DNA from: Micrasema longulum
Taxonomy: Eukaryota > Arthropoda > Insecta > Trichoptera > Brachycentridae
Assembly (NCBI GenBank): GCA_022494885.1
Contig: JAGVSM010002980.1
Span: 1 to 64,000 of the forward strand
DNA length: 64,000 nt
Direction of reading: 5' to 3'
Both the position numbers and the translations under genes were made by a program. The notes below the pieces were generated by a model. It saw only the letters and a program-made list of their open reading frames with translations, was not told where the DNA came from and did not search any database. Positions 34,561 to 46,133 of this stretch are shown piece after piece. The number at the start of each line of letters is the position of its first letter. The stretch's first letter is position 1.

Positions 34561-36310
34561 AATCTGAAGAGTTAGAAAACTATGTGAATTACATTCAATT
34601 AGAAATTACTAATGCAATTTTGTCTTTCTTTTGTGATAAATTCTCCTCACACGTATTTGATATATTCTCCTATCTCGCCAAATAGTTTTTTTATTTTCAT
34701 GTTTTGCATAACTTTTTTTCTATATGGACACAACCCGTGTCGAGAAGTTTCAGAATGCATATACTAAGTGAGTACGCAGAGGCCACGAGGTTTTACATTC
34801 GCCTCGTCTCATTCCGGCATAAGCCGTCACAAACTAAATGGCTGACTAGTGCGCGGTCGCCCTTAAAATTTTCAAATAAAGATTTTTACATGAGATGTTA
34901 TCATGTAATAAAATTGAATGGTGTTTAAAAAATAGTTTATAATTACTATAAACAACAATCTCTCTCTTTTCTTTGCTATATGCTTAGATAAATACTTAAG
35001 AATATGTAAATATTAGATGTTTAAGGAAATACTGTATTTTGGTGTAATATTAATTGTTTATTTATTTTTTCAGTCCCAAACACAAAAACTCGTATGCCCA
35101 CTGGATGTAAACAATAAGTGTACAATTATTGAATGCTACACATACTAAATATGAGTTTGCATTTATTCGTGCTTAGACTGAATACCAATCCTTATTATTA
35201 TAGTAGAAGTATAAGTTGTCAGTGAATATGTCCCTCCCTATCTTCTATGTATTTCTGGTATGCTTATTTTACTTCTATATTATAAAATGTCCAATTTGTT
35301 TTTGAATGTATCAAGAGATGGTGCCTTGACTATTTTGTCAGGCAGACCATTCACGCATCCACAGACCTGTCACTGATGAAACGTTGAGCCGGATTAAGGT
35401 TGAACTTTAGCTTCTCTAATTTTATAAAATGTTCTTACTGTCGCATATTCCAGCTAAATGTGAAAATTTCACCAAATTCACAGTCATAATACGCATGCAG
35501 CATTTTAGATACTGCTTGCGAAAATTGTGAAAATCTTATGATCACGGCTCCTGTTGATAAAAAATCATTTCAATGATTTTATGGAGGGAATCAAGTTTGT
35601 ATGGTCAGTTCAATGCCTCTCAGGCATCGAACACTGATAACAGCGGGATTTTAGTTTAGTGGACACTATGGAAATTGTTACTCACTTTTAAAGTTCTTAT
35701 TTTAAAATCTTTTTAAAGCACGGATACCGGTATCGTGTAGATGATGATGAACTGTATAATTTAGGTTGTTTATATAACACTAACCTCACTTTGTACAAAA
35801 TATGCTGACGCATTATATGATAAAGATTTATCAGAGAGGCAACTTTCACATGTGACTCGCTCACAGGATGATATAAGCACAAGAATTCGAAATAGGAAGG
35901 ATTTGGGAAGGAACGGAATATTTAGTCTTATATGAGTTGCCAGTATAGAAAATGTAAATTCAGTACGTAGCAAAGTTTGATGCACAAACGTCATCAATTA
36001 TTATATTTTAAATTTTATTACTGTTTAATTGGTAATCATCCAATTAAGCTGGAAGTTTTTGTCAGTGTCAAATTAAGTATAAAAAATTATCACTACATTT
36101 TACAAAATATGTATCATTGCAAACAATAAACTTGGTTTTTTGTATTTTAAGACTTAATTGACAAAATTTTCGAAACAACTGAAATCGTTTTGTGATTGGG
36201 ATCAGAAATAAGGGTAGTCATTTGAGTTGGAAAAAGAACTTTTAGTTCAATCAAACATTCTAGGAATTTGTCTTTACCTACTTTGAACGGACATTGGAAG
36301 AAAATATAAT
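34561..36310. other. Intergenic with segmental-duplication similarity
   Basis: 35015-35195 resembles 52865-53060 downstream of TRNAU1AP copy 2 (ATGTTTAAGGAAATACTG, AAACTCGTATGCCCACTGG, TTAGACTGAATACC), so the duplication reaches beyond the gene. No convincing ORF. Confidence 0.45.
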
Positions 36311-36502
36311 CGGGTTGTGGTCCTGTGGCTAGTGTCTCGGACTCACGGACCGAAGGTCCGTGGTTCGAATCCTACTCTACCCCAACTTGATTCCCATTTT
36401 CTAATAGTGAGTTATTTACAACTCGTTGAAAATGGCCCTCAAAATTAAATATTTGGGTAAATCATAAGAACGCAAATATTTCTTTTTAAAAAAAAAAAAT
36501 AA
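36311..36502 (+). repeat. SINE-A copy, best preserved
   Basis: Head GGTTGTGGTCCTGTGGCTAG (box A-like), box B GGTTCGAATCC, the body TAGTGAGTTATTTACAACTC, the tail GTAAATCATAAGAACGCAAA, and then a poly(A)-like run. The anticodon-arm region is self-complementary (ACGGACCGAAGGTCCGT). Confidence 0.75.
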
Positions 36503-36933
36503 TAATTTGGTTCACCGATGTCCTGACACAGAAGTCCTATTTGATGGAGTCAGTATGGTACAGTTCTAGGAAACTGAATGGATTTCTGTTTTTTTTTTCC
36601 AATGACAAAATATTTTTCGCGAATAAAGGATTTCAAATCTATACTTAAAATGCCCTAATTTACTTGGTTCATGCATTATATATGTGAATTTATTCATAAT
36701 TCTTTCTGGAGCAATACCGGAATCTATGTTTGTGTCGGTTTTGTAAGTTTATTTGCAAATTTAACGATCATTTTCAATTAATAAAAAAACTGTTTTTAAT
36801 TAAAAAGAAATACTATATTTGTTATTATTTACCCTATTTTTAACCTTTTACTTTTATTAATAATAACTACTACACATGTACATTTACAAATGTCACTTTC
36901 ATAAAGTAACAGCACAAAGGTATATTTACACCG

Positions 36934-37300
36934 TGATTTTATTGAAAAATATTTAACCTACTATTTAGTTGTATATTTTTTCCGTGTTAGAGGAGTGATT
37001 TTAATAATTATCTGCGCTGTAATTCACCACTGTAATTGGGCCTCCTGGCCTGTTGCGGTGCAAATAAATCATATATTGACTGCCTAAATATAAATCATTC
37101 AACAGAAAAAACTGATTGATTTTATTGAAAAATATTTAACCTACTATTTAGTTGTATACTTTTACCGTGTTAGAGGAGTGATTTTAATAATTATCTGCGC
37201 TGTAATTCACCACTGTAATTGGGCCTCCTGGCCTGTTGCGGTGCAAATAAATCATATATTGACTGCCTAAATATAAATCATTCAACAGAAAAAAACTGAT
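36934..37300. repeat. Direct tandem duplication, two 183-bp units
   Basis: Unit 1 starts at 36934 and unit 2 at 37117. They differ only at a few bases in a pyrimidine tract and by one A. Each unit contains the 3' part of SINE-B (AATTCACCACTGTAATTGGG). Directly downstream of the METTL6 stop. Confidence 0.8.
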
Positions 37301-37346
37301 AGTAACACATTATTATAAATTCTATTATTGAGTTTATAATAATTTG

Positions 37347-40300
37347 CTAGCTAGGTTTTACAAAACAAGCCTGAATAAATGTTCGGGGAAAATCAATTCC
37401 TTCCTTAATGTTAGTGGTGCGGCGCTGCACATAACCGATCCTTTCTTCACAAAGACCGGCTTCTGTTAGTAAACTTCGAATCTCCTCTATAGTGAAGAAA
37501 TAACTCCTAGAAAATGCAAAAAGAATACATATGTATACATAATTATTTCAGTAAAAAAAACATAGCAGAATTTTAAAATGCATAAAATATTATTTGATAA
37601 TTGATTGATCAACATTTTTGTATATTAAATATATAAATCACACTACGGAGCCGCATATTCTATCCATTTGGAAGTATTCATTATGCTTTTGACCGTATAT
37701 AAAAATATTATTGTTGTAATCAAATTTCTTAGATTTTCACGGCCCTTCAGATGCACAATGAGTTGGGTTATTAAGCCGTGTATTTTTTATTTGGGAAATC
37801 AACAGTTCTACATACATATTTATAGTAAACAAACAGATATAGTGTATAAACTCAGAACTAATAACAGATTTCCACAAAGTTAATAAAGAAAATATATTAC
37901 ATATCAAATAAATACATATAAGTTTATACATATAAAAATGTTATTTTGATGTACTCGTAAATATTTTTCAATAATCAAAGAATTTTTAATATTTATTTTA
38001 AGAACATTAAGTTACTGTAAATTGGGCGGGTTTAGGACAAGAATGCTTAAAGAGAGGATAAGGAGGGGAAGGGAGATGTACATATTTATTATTATAATGT
38101 CTACTAAGTTACATAATGCATTTTTAGTGTAAATTTTAAATCTGACAGAGTGATGTTTGTGTAATCTATATTTTTAAATATAAGTATCGTTCGCACTCTT
38201 TTCCGATATTACATAGTTTGATCGCATTACAGCGTCCATTGTCAATTTGATGTTGTTTATGTAGACATATCACTAGCCCAAAGCGACAGCGAGATAAACT
38301 CGAAATTTCCGATTTTGAGATGCACTTGCACATAAGTTAATAAATTAAATAAATGAATGTTTTTAAAGAATAAAATATTGAAGTTAGATAGTTAACCTTG
38401 TGGCGAGGAACACCAACAGCCCTAAAGTTGGCGGGCCCGAATCCTACTACCAGGAGCCATCTCAGGGTAAACTGTTTACCCCGAAGATGGCTCCTGCAAT
38501 GGTAGCCGAAATGTCGGAACAAATCCAACACACGCGGTATCACCCAAAAAATAACAACATGGACATAATACGAGAATATAAGAAAAATATATGCAACTTT
38601 CTAAAACAAGACGAGGACAATCGAGACTAATAAACCAGGGACTAAAATTATACAATAAACTACCAGACAAAACTAAACAAAAGACTCAGACAAACTTTTC
38701 AAAAGACGTAAAAAATATTATTTTGAACAACAGAGTATGAATAAAAAATGTATATATTATTTTTGTAAAATGAATGTAATAATCCATAAGGGTTAATAAA
38801 TAAATTTTCAAATAAAAAAAATAAAAAAAAACATATAGATAACAGTAACCGTGAAAACCTTCGCACCTATTTAGAATTTTACATGATTTATTTATTACCG
38901 GGTACCGGGATGATTTTTATCGCATACAGCAATTATTGCGACAGTACAAATCCTAAGCAAATAACGTAACATATGACATATACACAAATAACTTAAATCC
39001 AGGTGAGGAACGATGTAATGTAATCTGAAATGCCAGATAAGAGTGCAATGACACATGGCATAATATCCCAGGAAAACTCATGTGCATATTTTTTATGTCT
39101 ACTACATGTATTATTCAATATACATTGCAACAATACCAACAAATCAATGATTTATGATTTTTTGCTATTTCAAATATACCGCGTTATCTTTATTTTTATT
39201 ATTTTTCTATCTAAGTATGTTAAGTATTAAAATCCCGAAGTTATTATATAGAACATATATAAAACAACTGTGTAATATGTATAGATATATTGTTATTATA
39301 TTATTTCATAATTTTGTAATAGAACACTGTATGTTAATTGTATTTATGATTATGTTTATAAAAGGCATTTGTGCCGTGTATATACTAATAAATAAATAAA
39401 TAAAATGTAAAAATAAACATAATAATACATGTGGTAACTTACGTAGTTCCATCCTGTCTAAGATAGAGATTATTACTAATCTTGTGTCCAGGCCCGAAGC
39501 GAATTTGTGCCATGTCGTGTCGTGCGTAGTCCCGCAATAGTAGGGCTCCGCCTGGCCTGAGGGCCCCCACCAGGGCTCCGACACAGCGCCGCAGAGCGCC
39601 CCCTTCCCAGCTCAGCGCGGACAGGAGGAACACGGCAGTCACGAAGGACGCCAGGCCCCCAGAGTTGGATAGTTCTTGTTGGAGCAGATCTGAGCCTTGC
39701 ATCGTAGATAAATCGGCCTGTAAGGTGAAATGACGGATTCCAGTCAGTGATTCGGCATATTGATGACATGTTTCTATGGCTTGGATCTAAAAGGGCCAGT
39801 GTCCTAAGGAGTATTCTTTTTCAGCCATTTTGTGGCGTTATAATGAACTGTTTGAAACTAATGTTTAAACATATACGTACTTAAAAAACACCTAAATAAA
39901 ACAGTTCTTACAGTCACGAGTGATATGTGATGTTATTTTATCGACTTTTTATTTAAACTATTGTGTTATTATATATAATATCCCCTCATACCAGCACTTT
40001 TGCTGATTGGGAATATTTCGTACAAATAAAATATGTAATGTAATGTAATATGTAAAATTTAAAAACCTTGTATTTTTTTATGTTAATAAAAAACATTACC
40101 AACCTACAATACATAACATAGTTTAATATATATTTTTAATGGGAAGTTCAATGTTTTTATTTTAATGTATTGCATTATGTTTCGTAATTTTGAAATTACA
40201 CCGCAGTGACATCACAAGTTCAAGTCGTCGAGTTTACCTGACATTTAAAATAGAGTCCCATACCCATCAAAACACACTAAACGTCGATAAATATGGCTAC

Positions 40301-43300
40301 CCGTACACCAGAAATCTATCACAATGCTATACTTGATTGGCCATCGTAAACACTTGAGACGTTTTGAAGTAGTACATTTTTTTTTAAAAACATACATTTT
40401 TGACAAAACTCAGTTCTTTTAATAGAATCAACGCATAACACTAGCAAAGTTTTTATTTTGTAATCATTCATCATGAAGTTAATTCTGATTCAACCAATTT
40501 AATGATCTACTCATTCAATCAATTATATTGTATTGTATTTATGAATGAAGCCATATACGAGTATCTGATCTGTTTATCACAGCTGCATCTGCAGTGCAAT
40601 TACTTTTGGTGTAAAAGTGTGTGTAAGTGATGAGCATTTTCTCATCACTAATACACATCTTCACTAACACATCCTCACTATCATTATCATAATTGAGAAA
40701 ACAACCAATTTTGATTTATTTTTTACTTACCTATTCTTATTTTTTAAACTTTTTTGTTAAAACCAAGTCTGTTAGTGGACATTTTTATGGAAGTTCATTA
40801 TAATTAACTATAGAAAGGAAGAATAGAAATAAAAATTAAATTTCATTTAAACATAAAAACGAGTTATTAAAACAATAGAAATCTGGAATTGATTCATTGA
40901 CCAGATATTAAAATTAGAACCGTCTAGTGCTTTGGTTTAGTTAATTGTGGCAGTTACACACGGGGTATTCCCTGTATTGCCTTTACGCAAATAAACTAAG
41001 TCTCACTCGCTGTATTGGATTTAGGGATATACGCGGGATTGCTCGCTTCTTTAGTGGGGATGATTCATTCGCGGTATTGAATTTAATCGAATGCAAGCAG
41101 TCTATTGGTCAATTTCGAAATTTAAATACACCAATCAATGTGGCTTGTCCCATTCAACTGAAAGCGCCAAAAAAAAAAAATTATTTTTTTGGCTCATGAA
41201 CTTACATAGATGATTTTTTTATTGAAAAAAAAAATATATACTTGAGTTCTTATTATTTACTCAAATATTTAAATTTTCAGACCATTTCCTTAAAGTAGTA
41301 AATAACTTGTGGAAAAATGGAAATCGAGTTATGGTAGAGTGGGATTTGAGCCTGGGACCTTTGGTCCGTGAGTCCACAATACTACCACGGGACCACAACC
41401 CGGTTGAAATGAATTTTTTTAATTGTTTAACACATATATGTCTTAACCATGAGTTTGTTTAACACATATATGTCTTAACCATGAGTTTGTTTAACACATA
41501 TATGTCTTAACCATGAGTTTGATTTTTTTTCTTCATAAAAGTTTTTTGGGTGCGGATAAGGTTATAACGGTGATGATAATTACCTGGAAAGCTCGAAATC
41601 TAGGTTCCACATAGGCAGGATGGGACTGGACTATAGCAACAGCTCGCGGGGAGAGATCGCAGGCCAGGAAGGGGCCAAGTTGGGGAGCCACTTCGGCTAG
41701 GGGGAACAGCAGCGCCCCCGCTCCGCAGCCGGCCTCCAGTAACGGGCCCCCGGCTGTCAGGAGGGAGGGGAATTCCCGTATTATCCAATGCCGAGACTTG
41801 AAAAACCTAATCACAAAGATTATTATTATATTAGGGGCAGGCTGCTATCAGCTGATATGCCTCTATCTTGTCTTTTTGTAACTAACTAAACTATTTTAAT
41901 ATAACAATTTCCATCTGTTCGAAATGTGCGGAACTCGTGTCTGTGCCGTCTTTGTCCCGATCTAAGGGAAGGTGGGGGTAATTTATCCTTTACTTAACAG
42001 GAGTCACTGGACGTGTCTGGGGCCTGAGGTTTTTGATTGCGGGTGCCCCTGTCGGTGGACATCTTTTGCTGAGGACTTCCCTGAGCACGGAATATACGTC
42101 TCCTTTATTGCTTTCGCTTGATGAGGTAAAATTCTTCAATAATTGCAGTTTAAGTAGGTATGAGTGGTGGCAAAAGTTGGTCTGCAACCAGTAGTCTTTG
42201 GGTAAGTCTGCTGCTTTTGGGTGCGCTGCCCGTGACTGGCCTTAAGTGTCACCTGGGGGAGTTCTGGTGCTCCAGAGAGTAGTAACTAACGTTTCCTATC
42301 ACTGTCGACATAAGGGGGTTTGAAATGGGTGAAGGATTTATTTATTTATTTTATTTATACTTCCCTTTGACCCTACCTTGTAGAGGATGAGGGGTGGTTT
42401 TAGAGCGACAGTGAAAGGGACATTGAAAGTTGTAAATGTAAATATTTATTCGCGCTTTTCCTTACTGAATTTGGTTAGTAAAAGATGAAATATAATCAAT
42501 TCGTAATGTAAAAAAAAATGCTTGCTTGTATGAGTGAATCCGAAGAAAGACACTTTTTTTTTTTAACGGATTCAGGTATGTGGTGGATGCTTTCAATGTT
42601 TGGAATGCAGAATACAGTTCTGGGGCTTCACTTCGTTATAATACCTTTATTTATGTCAGAATGTAAAAGTTTAATTTTATGGGAATGAAAAGAATGGTTT
42701 GTATCCATTATTTGATTGCAAATTCAGAAAAACTAGTGCTAGAAAGTTTGAAATAAATTGACAATTTCTCCTCCAATACAGGATATCATAATCCTCTATC
42801 TCAAATGTGTAGACGGTATATAAAGTTATGGAAAGGAACTGCGAGAAACATTAATATCTCTGGAGACTCATTCAGCATATTCAAGTAGAGGGTGTTTTCA
42901 TTATTGTTGCCCTAAATCAGTGATTCCCAAAGTGATCTATATCAACCCCCAGGGGTCTATAACAACCTGCAAGGGGTCTACGTCAACGAAAAAAAAAAAT
43001 TGGGGGTCCATGAAATGAAAATGGGGGTCCACGATAGTGGATCTCAACATACACCGATAGTACTTCTGTACTTCTGGCTGCAAAAAAACATACCCGTTAC
43101 CTATCCTGTATTATGGAATATAGCGAGCAACTTTTTTATTTCCTTTCCACCGTCATATCTAGTGGAAAGGGGGTTCAGCGCTGTTACCAATCTCCTAATG
43201 AAAAAAGAAAAAGACTGGACGTCATTGGCCGAGGAGATTTAAGATTAAAATTGACGCCAAATGTTGATAATTTATTATTAGAGCATCAGGTTCATCCTTC

Positions 43301-44637
43301 CCACTAAAAACATTTACTTATTGCTTAGTTTATTTTATGTTACGTTTATTTTGTATAACAGATACAAAATTTTATTTTGGGTAGTTTTAATTTAAAGTCA
43401 ATTAATAAATGTATAAAACTTAACATTTGTTTTAACTTTAAGTTTTTAACACTAAACTTCACTACAGTTAGAAATTTATGAAAAATCAATATCAGGTAAG
43501 TAGGGGGTCTACCAAAAACCGAAAAACATGGCAAGGGGTCTACGACACAAAAAAGTTTGGGAACCTTTGCCCTAAATCATCTTTTGTATACCTGCCTTTA
43601 TTTTGTTCATGGTTAAAAGTTTCTTTCTCAATAATTGTGTTTTATTTATTAACGTAATTGTTATTTTTTCTCATCTCGCATGCTGTGTGGACAGTTGCGA
43701 ATAATTGCTGGTTCAGTTATAATTTATTATGTTTGTGTCTGTGTGAGTGTCCCTAAAATGTTGATTTTCACACAGTATTTTATAGTCCCCAGACTGGATC
43801 TCAAGAGTTAGACTGATGTTTATTTGAATAAAATGGTCAGGATCACTGCAATAGGGATACACAGGTGTTCTTTAAACCCCGTCACATCCGAAACCGCGAT
43901 GATCAGTATGAGCAAGAAGACATATTGGCACATTAAATTATTTTTTTAGAAAGAATAAAATTTTAAAAATTAAATATCGAAAAAAGCAAATGGTTGCTTA
44001 CTTCTGCAGGGGAGAAACGAGGAGGGGGGAGGGGGCAATCTGATACTCGCCGCGCTCCCCTCACTTCTCCCTTGCAGAAGTAAGCAACCATTTGTTTTTT
44101 TTAAATATTTTATTTTTAAAAAAATTCTTGGTTCTAAATATTTTTTTTAATATGCTAATATGTCTTCTTGCCCATACAGATTATTGTGGTTTCGGATGTG
44201 ACAGGGTTTAAAGAACACTCGTATAAGTTTTTTTTACAATCTTAAGGTCTATGAAATACTGTAGAGTAAAAAATATTTTTAACTACTTATTAGTAGCATA
44301 AAAAATATTTTTAAATTTTGAATTCCCGCGAAAACGGTCATTGCATTGGCCACGCCCCTAAAACGTCACGATTCGTGTTAATTTTGAACTTTGTAATCGT
44401 TTAAATTGATAATAAAGAATACCCTAAAGTTTATTTTTTTATTTTACATTACCTATCTCCATTCCTTTTGTAAAAGATATCCCAATGTCTCGCAGAATCC
44501 TTCATTGCCTGAGTTGCCCGGATAGCGGGCACGAGGCGACTATCTTGCCTTAACAGAGCATTCTCCTGTTCCGGGTCCAAGGGAGGCAATTCCTCTAGCA
44601 ACACGTCTTGCTCTTGGCCATCATCACACTGCTCCAT
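37347..44637 (-). CDS. METTL6: tRNA-Ser N3-methylcytidine methyltransferase METTL6
   Basis: Exons in transcript order: 44637-44453, 41806-41584, 39717-39443, 37506-37347. They total 843 nt, giving 280 residues, as for vertebrate METTL6 (about 284). METTL6 puts m3C at position 32 of serine tRNAs, using S-adenosylmethionine and helped by seryl-tRNA synthetase. Residues about 47-58 are KDSARHWDIFYKRN, with FFKSRHWIIREF after the first junction. SAM-binding motif I is LLEAGCGAG (84-92) and the acidic motif II is ACDLSPRAV (Asp112). Exon 3 contains VFLLSALSWE, LRPGGALLLRDYARHD and MAQIRF with NNLYLRQDGTT, and exon 4 starts SYFFTIEEIRSLL. The protein ends FIQACFVKPS. METTL2/8 are the alternatives, but length and the N-terminal sequence favour METTL6. 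Introns 1 and 2 carry hAT, palindrome, SINE and minisatellite insertions. Confidence 0.92.
38440..38880 (+). mobile_element. LINE-like 3' fragment
   Basis: In METTL6 intron 3. Plus strand: GGAGCCATCTCAGGGTAAAC beside its inverted form (TTTACCCCGAAGATGGCTCC), then a frame IQHTRYHPKNNNMDIIREYK and, after stops, a frame resembling a LINE polyprotein tail. Ends with AACAGTAACCGTGAAAACCT. Related pieces at 2672-3400 in reverse. Confidence 0.5.
41300..41406 (-). repeat. SINE-A copy
   Basis: The minus strand reads GGTTGTGGTCCCGTGGTAGT, then CAAAGGTCCCAGGCTCAAAT (box B region). In METTL6 intron 2. Confidence 0.65.
41425..41520. repeat. Minisatellite, three perfect 32-bp units
   Basis: Units start at 41425, 41457 and 41489. 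Each begins GTTTAACACATATATGTCTT and ends AACCATGAGTTT. No mismatches between units. Next to a SINE-A copy, in METTL6 intron 2. Confidence 0.9.
42919..43569 (+). mobile_element. Deleted hAT element with perfect 8-bp target duplication
   Basis: Flanked by CCCTAAAT at 42911-42918 and again at 43570-43577. Inverted ends CAGTGATTCCCAAAGTG and the complement of CAAAGGTTCCCAAACTT. Inside, frames at 43120-43305 give FFISFPPSYLVERGFSAVTN and, in a neighbouring frame, DLRLKLTPNVDNLL and EHQVHPSH. This is the hAT C-terminal dimerisation region of ZBED/FAM200-like transposases. The rest of the transposase is deleted and the frame is broken. In METTL6 intron 1. Confidence 0.85.
43866..44217. mobile_element. 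Long-palindrome MITE, copy 2
   Basis: Same layout as 24698-25053: TGTTCTTTAAACCCCGTCAC at the left, its complement at the right, and the inner repeat GGTTGCTTACTTCTGCAGGG. In METTL6 intron 1. Confidence 0.75.
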
Positions 44638-46133
44638 CAGTGAAATAAAAATTAACCGTACTCACTCACACATTAATTGTAACTGTTAAGCTTCGAAATA
44701 CTGTTATTTTACGATTTTTTCAACTTAAACTACTCCAATAAAGGTCGATCAAATGGATAAAATAGAAATTACAAGTAGAAAGTATTAAAGTCTAAAGTGA
44801 GGTTATAATTTTGAAATTTGACATAAGTTTGAGGTGTTGAAATAGAATGTTGACAGTTCAGATAAGGGTATGTTCTGTTACTATGATAAACCCTCGTGGA
44901 TCATCGGAACACGATAAGATCAATAATGCAGGTAAAACAAAATAAATAAAATGAAAATTAACGAATAAACACAATTTTAGTACAACTTTATTTAAATCAT
45001 TTAAGCAGTGGTTTTGTGATATAGCGTTGCGAAATTTAAATTAAATTTTATAATGATAATATTATATAATATAGTCTAAAAAGATGAAACGGATGGTGAC
45101 TATTTTATAGCATCACAAACTCGCGAGTCAGATATTTGAGGCAACATGGCTTGATTTTCATTTTATATTTCCAAATGTGAGTTATTTTTACAACTCATCA
45201 AAAATGCCACCCAATATTAAAATATTTGGAAAAAATCATAAGAACGCAAACATATATTTTTAATACAAATATAAAGGTACAAGGAAAGCGCGTTCCGTGT
45301 GATTTTATTAGAATGCGGTTGTAATTTATGTATTTGCTAATTAATCAATTTAATTACTCATTTAGTCCATTCAAAAAATTCATTAGATGAATGTGATGAA
45401 GTTTTGTTTTTGGATTCGTATCTGCTAATTTATTGTGAATTGTGAAAGATTCCCATCAGGTAACTTGTCAAAAACATTTTAATCATTAACATGTTCACAT
45501 TCAACAAACTCAATCATATGTCATCATCTCCTATACACAACTAGTGGTGCATAGGGCAGTGCGTTGGTATGTCAAACGCGGCGCGTTTTAATTATTTGTT
45601 ACATGAAGGTAATGCTATTGGTTTTAGGTGCCAGTCTAGGTACAGTGAAGTATTGTAGGAAATTACCTTTAAAATAAATATTTGACTTTGATCTTGTAAC
45701 GAATCGAATCTGGGACTTAAAACATGGCTGAGAGACATTTAAACAGCTTGGAAAAAAGAGTTTAAGAATAATGGATTTTAAAATAAAGTCAGAATTATGA
45801 ATAAAACACAGTTTGTCAAGTGGCCACTTAAACTAGTCAATGACAGGTCATAGGCCCTGTAAACGTCTAAACTGAAATATTCATCTTTCAAAAAAGTTAC
45901 ACGCTTCTTTTGAAGTTTTGCCAAACTGGTTCGATTACGGCCTAAACCTTTTTTCTATTATCTCATGTGCATTTGTAGTCTGTGGTGTTTTTTTCTTCTA
46001 TTTTTTGTTGATGTTGCTTGTCACTTGTCATTGCTTGTTGCGTCGCGTTTAAAATACTTCAACTAAGCTACACAATATTACTCGTGATTTCAGATTATTT
46101 CGTGTTTTAAATTAAACATAAAATCGTAGCACC
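44638..46133. other. Divergent intergenic region, METTL6 / TRNAU1AP-2
   Basis: Separates the METTL6 start (minus) from the TRNAU1AP copy 2 start (plus). It contains a SINE-A tail at 45150-45262 (GTGAGTTATTTTTACAACTC) and a foldback arm at 45815-45900 (CAATGACAGGTCATAGGCCC). The last 130 bases resemble the 5' flank of TRNAU1AP copy 1. The repeat in 44260-44410 (GGCCACGCCCCTAAAACGTC), inside METTL6 intron 1, also appears in element D near 59720. Confidence 0.5.
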
